From positions 1-51,028 of the forward strand of contig JAIXPK010000151.1 in assembly GCA_027486335.1 (NCBI GenBank): a stretch of DNA of 51,028 bases, written 5' to 3'. How positions within the stretch are numbered: the stretch's first letter is position 1; every line of letters starts with the position of its first letter. A program made the position numbers and the translations under genes. This stretch comes from Verrucomicrobiaceae bacterium (GTDB lineage Bacteria > Verrucomicrobiota > Verrucomicrobiia > Verrucomicrobiales > V1-33). Under the pieces are notes generated by a model. It had not been told where the DNA came from. It did no database searches and was given only the letters and a program-made list of their open reading frames with translations. Below, piece by piece: positions 10,101-16,891 of this stretch.

Positions 10101-10208
10101 CAGGGCGTCACCGTCACCGATAACGGCACCTCCGACACCATCACCCTCACCATCCCACTCACCGACGCCAGAAAATTCGCCCGCCTCCGCGTCACCGTCA
10201 CCCCATAA
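7155..10208 (+). CDS. Large secreted adhesin-like protein: two discoidin-like domains, Ca-binding repeats, PATR repeats
   Basis: 1017 residues from the ATG of MNPSSHSYTNSP; upstream in-frame sequence is low-complexity and ignored. Signal peptide 1-~33. Two tandem discoidin/F5-8-type-C-like domains (about 35-205 and 209-354) share IDG-PATKYLNF, a TAND-RDPA strand and a C-terminal NSMQ-AE block, so they are an internal duplication. Residues ~357-462 hold thrombospondin type-3-like Asp loops (DTDNDLMDDDW, DTDNDGLTDGVETD, DTDGDTYTDGYE) expected to bind calcium. Residues ~465-815 contain autotransporter-associated beta-strand repeats (FTKQGNGTLRLTGASNTYSG; VLTKTGPGTQIL). The tail has DSDGLADAVEYVLGSNP and a final beta module ending FARLRVTVTP, as in two other window proteins. 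No PEP-CTERM and no autotransporter barrel. Probably surface-exposed glycan binding; ligand unknown. Confidence 0.88.
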   Translation: MNPSSHSYTNSPYRAHRILLTAASLLASAASHAAPLLAPGDPIFAYDLDTAGGNPGSTAFVAVNYPAGEAPGFAIDGSPATKYLNFCRHTSGIIVTPTTAAAAQSLILTTANDSSERDPASYIILGTNQPITSADKSNGFADNWTFIAQGTLTLPTTRGTVATPVNFTNSTAFSSYWIVFPSVRNLSTSNSMQIAEIQLTTGTGGTGTPIFSPGNPVLATGWNSAIAAGEIVTRTIDGNPATKYLNFGENNSGFFVVPASGRSIIDSFQLTTANDADVRDPATWQIHGMNDLGIWSLLGSGSVTLPVARGAAGPIVSFTNTTICRAYRMTFTTVKNAASANSMQVAEAQFFGIIVPAKDTDNDLMDDDWETLYGLVVGVNDAAGDLDSDSSPNVQEYQRGTLPNKADTDNDGLTDGVETDTGTYVSATNTGSKPLNADTDGDTYTDGYEVAYGTNPNVASSVPTITWDIAAGDSTITGGSGTWDVLSTANWSTDNGVTNVPWDNAGQRQSAIFGGTAGTVTLAAPITADRVIVNSAGYIFNGSTLTLGSASPVINIASGTTEMAQPIAGTAGFTKQGNGTLRLTGASNTYSGTTTLKGIGRLILAKDPGETAIPGNIFLDSFAFVANTSGLVLGGNEQIADTSIITWANVGQADTYFRLNGFTETIGGLVSDGVGGFVAIENRGFNDATAYPDGNLIINTAASTSYFFNGMIRNIDGGTGGGTVVLTKTGPGTQILAGSMTFSGATTVLGGTLQINGTLPSSPVTVESGGTLAGTGTVSQGPTVNAGGTIAPGNTAIGTLTTGNTSIVGTYLCQIDGPTADRITANGFLDVGGATLQFSIVNPPTADSYVLASCPNSIGGTFNAVGVPAGYSLDYLSATGQILLVKDDFSAFVTTYALSGVPSDDKDSDGLADAVEYVLGSNPTIPNSGGPVARTTSDEFIFSFVRSDSSLTQDVAIAIETTSDPNTAGDLYQVGLTTATSTQGVTVTDNGTSDTITLTIPLTDARKFARLRVTVTP

Positions 10209-10241
10209 CCCACACCACACCTAACCACCTCACCATCCACC

Positions 10242-10275
10242 AAGGGGGGGAGCGGCACCAACCGCTCCCCCCTTT
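10242..10275 (+). terminator. Strong hairpin terminator after the adhesin-like gene
   Basis: The 14-bp stem pairs AAGGGGGGGAGCGG (10242-10255) with CCGCTCCCCCCTTT (10262-10275), with one G-T wobble and a CACCAA loop. It lies 33 bp after the stop at 10208. A short T-run ends the stem and AT-rich sequence follows. The AA/TTT flanks suggest that it could also stop transcription coming from the right. Confidence 0.8.
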
Positions 10276-10312
10276 CACTATTTACTATTTACCATTTACT
10301 ATTTCCACCCCT

Positions 10313-10387
10313 CTCCGACCAAGAGCGCCGCAAGCTCTGGACTGCCGGGAGAATCACAGCTCTCCCTGCGCACGGAGTGCGCCTACC
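10313..10387. repeat. Dispersed ~75-bp intergenic hairpin element, copy 1
   Basis: This begins CTCCGACCAAG and runs through CTCTGGACTGC, an AGAAT-ACAGCTCTC block and GCGCACGGAGTGCGCC. A second copy lies at 49588-49660 with the same block order. Internal hairpins are AGAGC/GCTCT (loop GCCGCAA) and GCGCAC/GTGCGC (loop GGA). In the first hairpin the two copies differ on both sides of the stem. A truncated restart (CTCTCCGAACAAGCCC) follows directly. It lies between convergent genes. Confidence 0.72.
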
Positions 10388-10416
10388 CGCCTCTCCGAAC
10401 AAGCCCTATCTCATTC

Positions 10417-11700
10417 TCACTCAATGCACCACAAATGCGCATGAGTGCGCAGGAAAATCCGCCCATCACTCACCGCCAGCGACGCATTCGTCATCCCGTC
10501 ACCAACCGAATTCACCGCCATCACCTCAAACTTCGGTGACGCCCGGACCACAAAAGTGTCACTCCCCTGATTCGGCACATACAACCGGTCACCAGCCAGC
10601 ACCATCGATGACCACGACTCCGAATTGCCCGCAGGCCCCTTCAGCCGCTCTTTCCACACGGTCTTGCCAGTCTTCAATTCATAGCACTGCGCGATCCCAT
10701 TCATGTTCATCACATAAATGTGCCCATCCCGGATAATCCCGGACCCAATGTGCCCGCTGTCGCGAGGCTCATGCCAGACACGGTGCGTTCCCGTCACATC
10801 CCCGCTGCCACCAGGCCGCACCGCCACCGTACTGCCTCCATAACCTCCCATCGCCACCAGCAAACCCTCACCAAATAGCGTCGTGCTGTACACCAGCGGA
10901 TTCAGCCCGCCGCAATGCCAGAGCACCTTGCCAGTCAGCGGATCATAGCTGCGCACCTGCTCCGGCCACGACATGATCAACTCCCGCCGGTCTCCCGCAT
11001 CAATCAGCAGCGGCACGCTCCACGACCCCACCACCCCATCCTTCGCACCAAAACCATCCTGCCGCGGCATCGTGACCTCCACTTTCCCCAGATCCTGCCG
11101 CCACACTTCCTTGCCAGTCCCCTTGTCCACCGTCAGCAGAAAACTCCGCGGCCCAGGCCCAAAATTCAGATAGCAAAGCCCGCCCTGCACCACCGGTCCA
11201 GTCGAATACCCCCACTCATGCCGGTGCTCCCCAAGATCCATTCGCCACACCAGCTTCCCCTCAAAATCAAAACAATACAGCCCCGCCGACCCGAACCACG
11301 CATACACATGCCCGTCATCCAGCGCCGGCGACGCCGAACAATACGGATTCGTCGGATGGCTGGGTTCCTTCGCTACGCCCTTCGCCCCGTTGCGCCAGAG
11401 TTCCTTCCCATCCTTCACGGAATAACAGATCACCAGCCGTTCATCCCCCACCGCCTGCGTGATGAACACACGGTCGCCGCTCACCACCGGCGTCGAATTC
11501 CCCGGCTCCGGTAGCGCGGTCTTCCACCTCACATTCTCACTCGCACTCCACTTCAGCGGGAGATTTGTTTCCGCAGAAATCCCCGTCCCATCCGCCCCAC
11601 GCCACCCACTCCACGGCGCAGCCCCAGCCACCGACGCACTCAGCATCGCCAATCCAATGGAATCACGGAAAACACGGAACATCGAAATCATGGCAATCAT
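10417..11700 (-). CDS. Secreted PQQ-binding-like beta-propeller protein
   Basis: 427 residues from ATG at 11700. In-frame ATGs at 11691 and 11682 are equally possible, and each leaves a signal peptide (MFRVFRDSIGLAMLSASVAGA). A longer upstream reading is low-complexity and unlikely. The mature protein starts with W-S-G-W-R-G-A-D-G-T-G, the usual opening of quinoprotein-like propellers in PVC genomes. Repeated outer-strand motifs follow (VRWKTALPEPGNSTPVV, DGKELWRNG, GKEVWRQDLG, TGKTVWKERL), consistent with seven or eight blades. Family members can be PQQ enzymes or simple scaffolds; no catalytic Asp/Ca site could be assigned. It is monocistronic and convergent with the adhesin-like gene. Confidence 0.85.
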   Translation of the reverse strand: MIAMISMFRVFRDSIGLAMLSASVAGAAPWSGWRGADGTGISAETNLPLKWSASENVRWKTALPEPGNSTPVVSGDRVFITQAVGDERLVICYSVKDGKELWRNGAKGVAKEPSHPTNPYCSASPALDDGHVYAWFGSAGLYCFDFEGKLVWRMDLGEHRHEWGYSTGPVVQGGLCYLNFGPGPRSFLLTVDKGTGKEVWRQDLGKVEVTMPRQDGFGAKDGVVGSWSVPLLIDAGDRRELIMSWPEQVRSYDPLTGKVLWHCGGLNPLVYSTTLFGEGLLVAMGGYGGSTVAVRPGGSGDVTGTHRVWHEPRDSGHIGSGIIRDGHIYVMNMNGIAQCYELKTGKTVWKERLKGPAGNSESWSSMVLAGDRLYVPNQGSDTFVVRASPKFEVMAVNSVGDGMTNASLAVSDGRIFLRTHAHLWCIE

Positions 11701-11958
11701 CAGGGTTTGATCATCGAAACTCAGGAAGCCTCCGACTCTCCGCCGATCCTCCATCAAGAATCTCCCAGCTCCCGCCATCACCATACGCTTCCCCACCCCC
11801 TCGACATTCAGCCATTTCCACCCGCCTCCTCCCGACTTCCGCCCACCCATTCTCCCAAAACCCTCGCGCTCACCCAACGCACCCCTCCCCTGCGCCATTG
11901 CCCCCCATCGCTTTCCCCGCTACATTCCCCTAAAGACCCGCTGAGCATCTCGACCCCC

Positions 11959-12228
11959 ATGAACCCCGATCCAAGCCGATCTGAATCGAAGGCACTCCAG
12001 GACGCCATCTACGCCGAAAAGGTCAAACGCGCGCGCGCCATGACGCCAGACGAGCGCCTCGACGAAGCATTGGAGTTGAGCAACGACATTTACACATGGA
12101 TGCTCGATGGCGCGAAATCTCAATGCAACCTGCTCTCTGACGCCGAGGGCTGGATCGAGGTCCAGCGCCGCCTCCAATCCCTGCGGAAACTGCACGAGCG
12201 CAACCTCTACAAGCCAGTGGTCACATGA
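11959..12228 (+). CDS. Small conserved-looking cytosolic protein, unknown function
   Basis: 89 residues from ATG at 11959, which follows a CCCCC run. It is charged and helical, with an AxTPDERLDEALELS motif in the middle and a C-terminal EVQRRLQSLRKLHERNLY helix. There is no signal peptide, Cys pair or membrane segment. Codon choice here is less NNC-biased (for example GCATTGGAGTTGAGC) than in the flanking secreted genes. Short proteins with a TP-x-x-R-L-x-x-A/V helix followed by an R-R-L-x-x-L-R-x-x-H helix occur in several phyla without known role. The gene is 145 bp ahead of the TlpA-like gene, so not obviously co-transcribed. Confidence 0.72.
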   Translation: MNPDPSRSESKALQDAIYAEKVKRARAMTPDERLDEALELSNDIYTWMLDGAKSQCNLLSDAEGWIEVQRRLQSLRKLHERNLYKPVVT

Positions 12229-12354
12229 ACCTATACGACTTGGCATCTCCCATAACGTCTTCCGGCCCACCCAGGCACCTCAGCATCCGCCAAGCCTCAG
12301 CAACCACACCCATTCCGTCTCCTCCCGTCATCCTTCATCCTCCCCCTTTCAAAC

Positions 12355-12372
12355 TTCTCACTTCTCACTTCC
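12355..12372. repeat. TTCTCAC heptamer array (two units plus TTCC)
   Basis: Two units of TTCTCAC followed by TTCC, ending one base before the ATG at 12374. The same array with the same TTCC ending appears at 13629, 13694 and 49701. Confidence 0.75.
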
Positions 12373-12373
12373 A

Positions 12374-13600
12374 ATGCGCTCCACCCTCGCCCTCGCCGCC
12401 GCCATCACCTCAGCCCCAGCCGAAATCGCCCTCACCGACTGGAAAGAATCGGGCGTCAGCGACTGGCGGCTCGGCTTCCGCCCCCACCACGTCGTCCTCG
12501 ACATCACCCACGCCTCCGACGGCACCGCGCAAAGCTCGAAGGGCACCCTCGAAATCGGCCGCGGCGATTCCGCCCGGAAATTCACCCTCGTCTCCACCTA
12601 CAAAAACGGTGAGCCCGAATCCCTCACCATCGACACCGAAGGCGACGGCAAACTCGATAACAACCCGCCAGTCCCATGGACCCGCACCGAAAACGAACTG
12701 CCCTCCGGTGAGAAATCCATCACATGGCACGCCTCCGGTTTCGTCGAGGTCCCCTTCCCCGGCGGCCCACGCCGCGGTCAACTCAAGTTCTACCGCGGCG
12801 CCCCACCCAAAGGCAACGCCCCCAAGGAACCCCTAACCTATTACAGCGACTACGCCCTCACCGGCACCGCCACCCTCCCCGACGGCCGCAAGGTCCCCGC
12901 CGCCCTCCTCGACATGCCCTGCCTCGGTCAGTTCATCTCCAAACCCGAATCCATCGGCGAAGCCGCAGGCCTCTGGCTCGACCTCGACAGCAACGGCAAA
13001 GGCGGCCGCGGCGAGGTCGTCTCATCCTTCCGTCCGTTCCAGCTCGGCGATCAATGGTTCGCCATCTCCAATCTCACCCCCGACGGCAAGTTCACCCTCT
13101 CCCCCGCCGAAGCTCCCAAAGCCGAAAAACCAACCGGCCCCGACCTCAGCCCCGGCCGCACCGCTCCAGGCTTCACCGCCACCCTCACAAACGGCAAATC
13201 CGTCTCCTTCCCAGGCGACTACAAAGGAAAAATCGTCCTCCTCGACTTCTGGGCCACATGGTGCGGCCCTTGTCTCGCCGAGGTCCCTAACGTCGTCGCC
13301 GCCTACAACCGCTTCCACAAGGACGGTCTCGAAATCCTCGGCATCAGCTTCGATAAGGAAGGCGATGAAGCCAAAATCGCCAAGGTCACCGCCGCAAAAA
13401 ACATGTCATGGCCCCAGGCCTTCGACGGCAAGGGCTGGAAAACCGCCCCAGGCACGCTCTACGGCATCCGCGCCATCCCCCACATGATGCTCGTCGACGG
13501 CGACACCGGCACCATCCTCGCCAACAAAAACATCCGCGGCGAAGACCTCGCCCCAGCCATCGAAAAAGCCCTCAAAGACAAGGCCACCAAGAAACCCTGA
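12374..13600 (+). CDS. TlpA-like thioredoxin-fold secreted protein
   Basis: 408 residues. A short signal sequence (MRSTLALAAAITSAPA) fixes the start at the ATG directly after the heptamer array. Residues ~20-255 form an unrecognised beta-rich N-terminal half. The C-terminal ~145 residues are a TlpA/ResA-type thioredoxin domain. It starts APGFTATLTNGK, has the KGKIVLLDFWATWCGPC core with the redox pair W-C-G-P-C at 296-300, the ILGISFDKEG strand, and the cis-Pro loop I-P-H-M-M. A periplasmic disulfide reductase or cytochrome-maturation-type activity is plausible. The large N-terminal half suggests a dedicated target protein. It is followed 121 bp downstream by the SGNH hydrolase gene. Confidence 0.88.
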   Translation: MRSTLALAAAITSAPAEIALTDWKESGVSDWRLGFRPHHVVLDITHASDGTAQSSKGTLEIGRGDSARKFTLVSTYKNGEPESLTIDTEGDGKLDNNPPVPWTRTENELPSGEKSITWHASGFVEVPFPGGPRRGQLKFYRGAPPKGNAPKEPLTYYSDYALTGTATLPDGRKVPAALLDMPCLGQFISKPESIGEAAGLWLDLDSNGKGGRGEVVSSFRPFQLGDQWFAISNLTPDGKFTLSPAEAPKAEKPTGPDLSPGRTAPGFTATLTNGKSVSFPGDYKGKIVLLDFWATWCGPCLAEVPNVVAAYNRFHKDGLEILGISFDKEGDEAKIAKVTAAKNMSWPQAFDGKGWKTAPGTLYGIRAIPHMMLVDGDTGTILANKNIRGEDLAPAIEKALKDKATKKP

Positions 13601-13628
13601 CCGCTTCCTCCTAGCTTCCAAATCCCCT

Positions 13629-13653
13629 TTCTCACTTCTCACTTCTCACTTCC
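13629..13653. repeat. TTCTCAC heptamer array (three units plus TTCC)
   Basis: Three exact TTCTCAC units then TTCC, 28 bp after the thioredoxin-protein stop. Together with the array at 13694 it brackets a C/T-only spacer rich in CTTCC. Confidence 0.75.
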
Positions 13654-13693
13654 TCCCCCCTTCCTTCTCCCTTCCTCCGTTCCGGCCCTCCCT

Positions 13694-13718
13694 TTCTCAC
13701 TTCTCACTTCTCACTTCC
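13694..13718. repeat. TTCTCAC heptamer array before the SGNH gene
   Basis: Three exact TTCTCAC units then TTCC, ending three bases before the ATG at 13722, where a ribosome binding site would normally be. Confidence 0.75.
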
Positions 13719-13721
13719 TTC

Positions 13722-14408
13722 ATGCCCTCCCGCCGCTCTTTCATCACCGCCGTCCTCGCCACCTCCCTAGCCGCCCCCGCCCTCGCCGCCGATCCACCCG
13801 AAAAACGCTGGGCCTCCGAACTTAAACGTCTCGCCGCCGAAGACGCCGCCCAAGCCCCTCCCAAAAACGCTGTCCTCTTCGCCGGTTCCTCCACCATCCG
13901 TCTCTGGAAACTCTCCCGCGACTTCCCCTCCCTCTCCCTCGTCAATCGCGGCTTCGGCGGCTCCACCATCCCTGACAACACCGCCTTCATCCCCCAACTC
14001 ATCACCCCACTCCAACCCCGCGCAATCGTCTTCTACGCCGGCGACAACGACCTCGCCGCCAAAGGCGCTTCCGCAGAGAAAACCGCCGACGACTTCAAAT
14101 CCTTCGTCTCCACCCTCGACGCCGCCCTCCCAGCCAAAGTCCCTATCGTCTTCCTCTCAATCAAACCCAGCATCCAGCGCTGGCACCTCCGCCCGCTCCA
14201 GGAAGACACCAACCATCGCATCGCCAACTTCACCAAGTCCGCCCCGGACCGCTTCCGCTTCATCGACCTCGCCCCAACCCTCCTCGCCAAAGACGGCAAA
14301 CCCGACGCATCCCTCTTCGAAAAAGACGGTCTCCACGTCAACGCCACCGCCTACGCCCGCTGGGCCCCGCTCGTCTCCGCCGCCCTCCGCGAACTCAAAG
14401 TCCCGTGA
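13722..14408 (+). CDS. SGNH/GDSL-type esterase
   Basis: 228 residues. The N-terminus MPSRRSFITAVLATSLAAPALA is a signal peptide with twin arginines, so Tat export is possible. SGNH landmarks are visible: block I G-S-S with nucleophile Ser56, block II Gly in NRGFGGS (75-81), block III G-D-N-D with Asn109, and block V D-G-L-H with Asp202 and His205. GSS in place of GDS occurs in the platelet-activating-factor acetylhydrolase-like branch. These enzymes remove acyl or acetyl groups from lipids or polysaccharides; substrate unknown. It follows the TlpA-like gene with a repeat-filled 121-bp gap. Confidence 0.9.
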   Translation: MPSRRSFITAVLATSLAAPALAADPPEKRWASELKRLAAEDAAQAPPKNAVLFAGSSTIRLWKLSRDFPSLSLVNRGFGGSTIPDNTAFIPQLITPLQPRAIVFYAGDNDLAAKGASAEKTADDFKSFVSTLDAALPAKVPIVFLSIKPSIQRWHLRPLQEDTNHRIANFTKSAPDRFRFIDLAPTLLAKDGKPDASLFEKDGLHVNATAYARWAPLVSAALRELKVP

Positions 14409-14641
14409 ACCCGGCCCCACGAGGAATGCAGGGCCACTAACAATCCTTCTCCCGGCATGCACCGTTCGTGCTAGAGCACAGCCGCTTCCGCACTGGCCGT
14501 ATCGCCACTCGCGGCAATGTGAGCCCATCGGAATCTATGATTCCCCAGTCTCCCAGGCTCGTCGCACGCCCCGACCCTCGCTTTCAAACCGTCGCCTTCA
14601 TAATCCGTTCCTCTTCTCCGAGTAGCCCCTCGAAACACCGC

Positions 14642-16507
14642 TCATGCCCGCTTCCGATTGCGCCTCAGCATCAGGCTGCCTGCGAAAAGACCAAGCACTC
14701 CCACCGTGCTGGCAGGTTCTGGAACCGATGACACGTTCCAGATCAGATTGTTCCCGCTGACAGAAAAGGATCCCGAACTCGGAGCGCCGACGGCAACCCC
14801 TCCCGCGGAATACGTGAAATGCGCAACATCGAAGCCGCTGATGTCGTTCGTTCCGAAGATGTCCGTCCAAGTGCGCGGGACACTCCAGTAAAGATCGGAA
14901 AATGGAGTGCTGCTCGCCACGTTGAAGATCGCCCCGTCGATCACCGAAAGCTTGTTGCTGCCCAAACCGACCCGGTCGTAGGTTCCCGCTCCCGTATTGA
15001 TATCCCAGTCAAAGACCGATCCGGCCACGAAACTCAGCGTGCTGCTCATCGTCACGAGGCCAATGCTGCCTGTCGTGGCAGACCCCGGGGCAAGGCTGCC
15101 TCCGGTTTCGATCGACGCCGCTCCGCCAATGGTGCCGGCATTGCCCGCAAGCTTCGCTCCGCTTTTCACCGTCACCAACGAGCTGCTGCCAAGCGAACCG
15201 CTCGTGCCATTGCCTACCACCAGTGTCCCGGCGCTGACCGTCGTCGCTCCGCTGTAGGTGTTTGTCCCGCTGAGCGTCAGCGCATTGGCTCCAAGCTTGG
15301 TCAGGGCCCGCGCCGCTGTGAGCGCCGTCCCCTGTGTGAAGTTGCCCGCTGTCGTGTCAATCGCCACCCCGGAAGCCGCGTTCAGTGAAAATCCTGTCAG
15401 CGTGTTTGTGTTGAACAATGCAGCGACGTTCGCCGCACTGTAGTCCCCGCTGACCGCACCAACTCCAAGCCCGATCGTGCCACCCGCAGCAACCGTCGCC
15501 GTACCAGTCGGTTTGGCAGCCTGATTCTGAAAGACAAGTGTTCCGTTATTCACCTGTGACGTCATCCTCGTGTTCGTGCCCGAAAGTGTCAGAACTCCAG
15601 TGCCATTCTTGATGAGATTGCCAGCCGTCGTGAATGTGATATTGCCCGAAAACAAGGTCGACCCATTGTTCCCGCCGACCGTGAACTGATTGTTCGAAGC
15701 GTTCCCCACAATCGATCCAGCCCCACTGATGGAACCCACCGTGTGAGAACGGTCACCAATGTCAAAAGTCGCAAGGGACGCAACCGATACCGCCGTGGTA
15801 CTCGGCAGCGTACCCCCGCCAGAGTTGCTCAGAAAGAGTCGGCCTTCGCTAATCGTTGTCGCACCAAGGTAACTATTGGCCGCGTTGAGTGTCAGGGTTC
15901 CGGAACCGGTCTTGATCAGGCCTCCCGCCCCAGAAATCAGCCCAAGGGAACCCGCACCGGTCGCCCCCTGAGTCAATCCACCCGATCCAGTATTGAAGGT
16001 CTGCGTCGCAGCGATCGAAATCGGCAGCGTGATCGTCTGAAGGTTTCCAGAACTGTTGGTGACACCGCTCGTGAGAGCGACGGAATTTCCGGCAAGCGTG
16101 AAGGAACTGGCCCCTGAGGCAAATGAAATCCCATCGAATGAGGTCCCTGCCGTGAAGTTGTTCGAATTCGAAAGTCTCGTCGCTCCCGCGAACACAAGAG
16201 AATCACCCGCGACTGGCACCGCTCCGCCACCCGCCCCATCCCAATTGGCCGCAGTATTCCAGTTGGCGTTCCCTCCGCCACCATCCCACGTCTTCACCGC
16301 AGCATTCACTCTGGAATCAAGGCCGAGACTGACAACAAGGCCCATCGCCATTAACCTGACGACAATACCGCTCCGTCCGCAGAATATTCCTTCCGCAAAC
16401 CGATGGCCAGGCTTCACCGGCGCAGAAGCACCAACCGACCGGGGAGAAAAACAGCTGCCGTCAGCCGTTTGGAATGAGCACCTGAGTTCTTCGGCGGAGT
16501 TTTTCAT
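14642..16507 (-). CDS. PEP-CTERM protein with autotransporter-associated beta-strand repeats
   Basis: 621 residues from the ATG at 16507; a TTG seven codons upstream is in frame but less likely. The N-terminus is long and basic before the hydrophobic core (RLMAMGLVVSLGLDSRVNA near residues 52-69), giving an extended signal region. A TWDGGGGNANWNTAANW opening is typical of the family. PATR repeats include LIKTGSGTLTLNAANSYLG, LIKNGTGVLTLSGTN and LTKLGANALTLSGTNTYSG. The C-terminus has V-P-E-P-A-S at 595-600, a hydrophobic helix and the basic tail R-R-N-R-K-R, a complete PEP-CTERM signal for exosortase sorting. It is the only such signal in the window. Codon use is less skewed than in neighbouring genes, and no operon partner is present. 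Confidence 0.9.
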   Translation of the reverse strand: MKNSAEELRCSFQTADGSCFSPRSVGASAPVKPGHRFAEGIFCGRSGIVVRLMAMGLVVSLGLDSRVNAAVKTWDGGGGNANWNTAANWDGAGGGAVPVAGDSLVFAGATRLSNSNNFTAGTSFDGISFASGASSFTLAGNSVALTSGVTNSSGNLQTITLPISIAATQTFNTGSGGLTQGATGAGSLGLISGAGGLIKTGSGTLTLNAANSYLGATTISEGRLFLSNSGGGTLPSTTAVSVASLATFDIGDRSHTVGSISGAGSIVGNASNNQFTVGGNNGSTLFSGNITFTTAGNLIKNGTGVLTLSGTNTRMTSQVNNGTLVFQNQAAKPTGTATVAAGGTIGLGVGAVSGDYSAANVAALFNTNTLTGFSLNAASGVAIDTTAGNFTQGTALTAARALTKLGANALTLSGTNTYSGATTVSAGTLVVGNGTSGSLGSSSLVTVKSGAKLAGNAGTIGGAASIETGGSLAPGSATTGSIGLVTMSSTLSFVAGSVFDWDINTGAGTYDRVGLGSNKLSVIDGAIFNVASSTPFSDLYWSVPRTWTDIFGTNDISGFDVAHFTYSAGGVAVGAPSSGSFSVSGNNLIWNVSSVPEPASTVGVLGLFAGSLMLRRNRKRA

Positions 16508-16891
16508 ATAGAGGTATACGAATTCCAATGTAGCAATTGCAGCCCGTCATCGCAACCGAAAACTCACACGAATCCGGTTCGGCTCTCCAAATCCTCGGTC
16601 TTAATGAATTCTAGGTTTTCAAATCAGAGTTTCCCCTATGCATTTAATTGATATTCCGACCCCGCTGAGCCGCAATCCGATGTGTCGCTGCAGTTGTATC
16701 CATCTATAATCATGACCCGGGGCCATCGGTCGCCGATCGATGAACGGCGCATCCCACCTGCTCCGGATTCGGTTTTGCACCCGCATTTCGCGGATTTCCG
16801 GTGCTTTTGCGATGCGGACCGTCCCCTCCCGGGATAGGCGTTGCGGCACCCGCCGGATTCCGGCACAATCCGCGGCAATGCCTCCCCAGCC
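16508..16891. other. 384-bp intergenic region between divergent secreted-protein genes
   Basis: This must contain the promoters of the PEP-CTERM gene (leftward) and the CotH/lamin-tail gene (rightward). A leftward TTGAAA with AT-rich sequence downstream lies near 16614-16619, but no good -10 at proper spacing is visible. Short ORFs on both strands here have no start context or recognisable product. The segment is clearly less C-skewed than its surroundings. Confidence 0.5.

Noticed and set aside
7788..10220. 810-codon open frame antisense to the adhesin-like gene
   Set aside because: It mirrors a real gene whose NNC codons make antisense GNN codons, which contain no stops. The translation is low-complexity Gly/Val/Asp/Ala with no domain.
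14409..14731. Short plus ORF near 14468 and a weak GGCCC/GGGCC hairpin at 14413-14435
   Set aside because: The ORF runs into the 3' end of the PEP-CTERM gene on the other strand and has no family. The stem is only five pairs.
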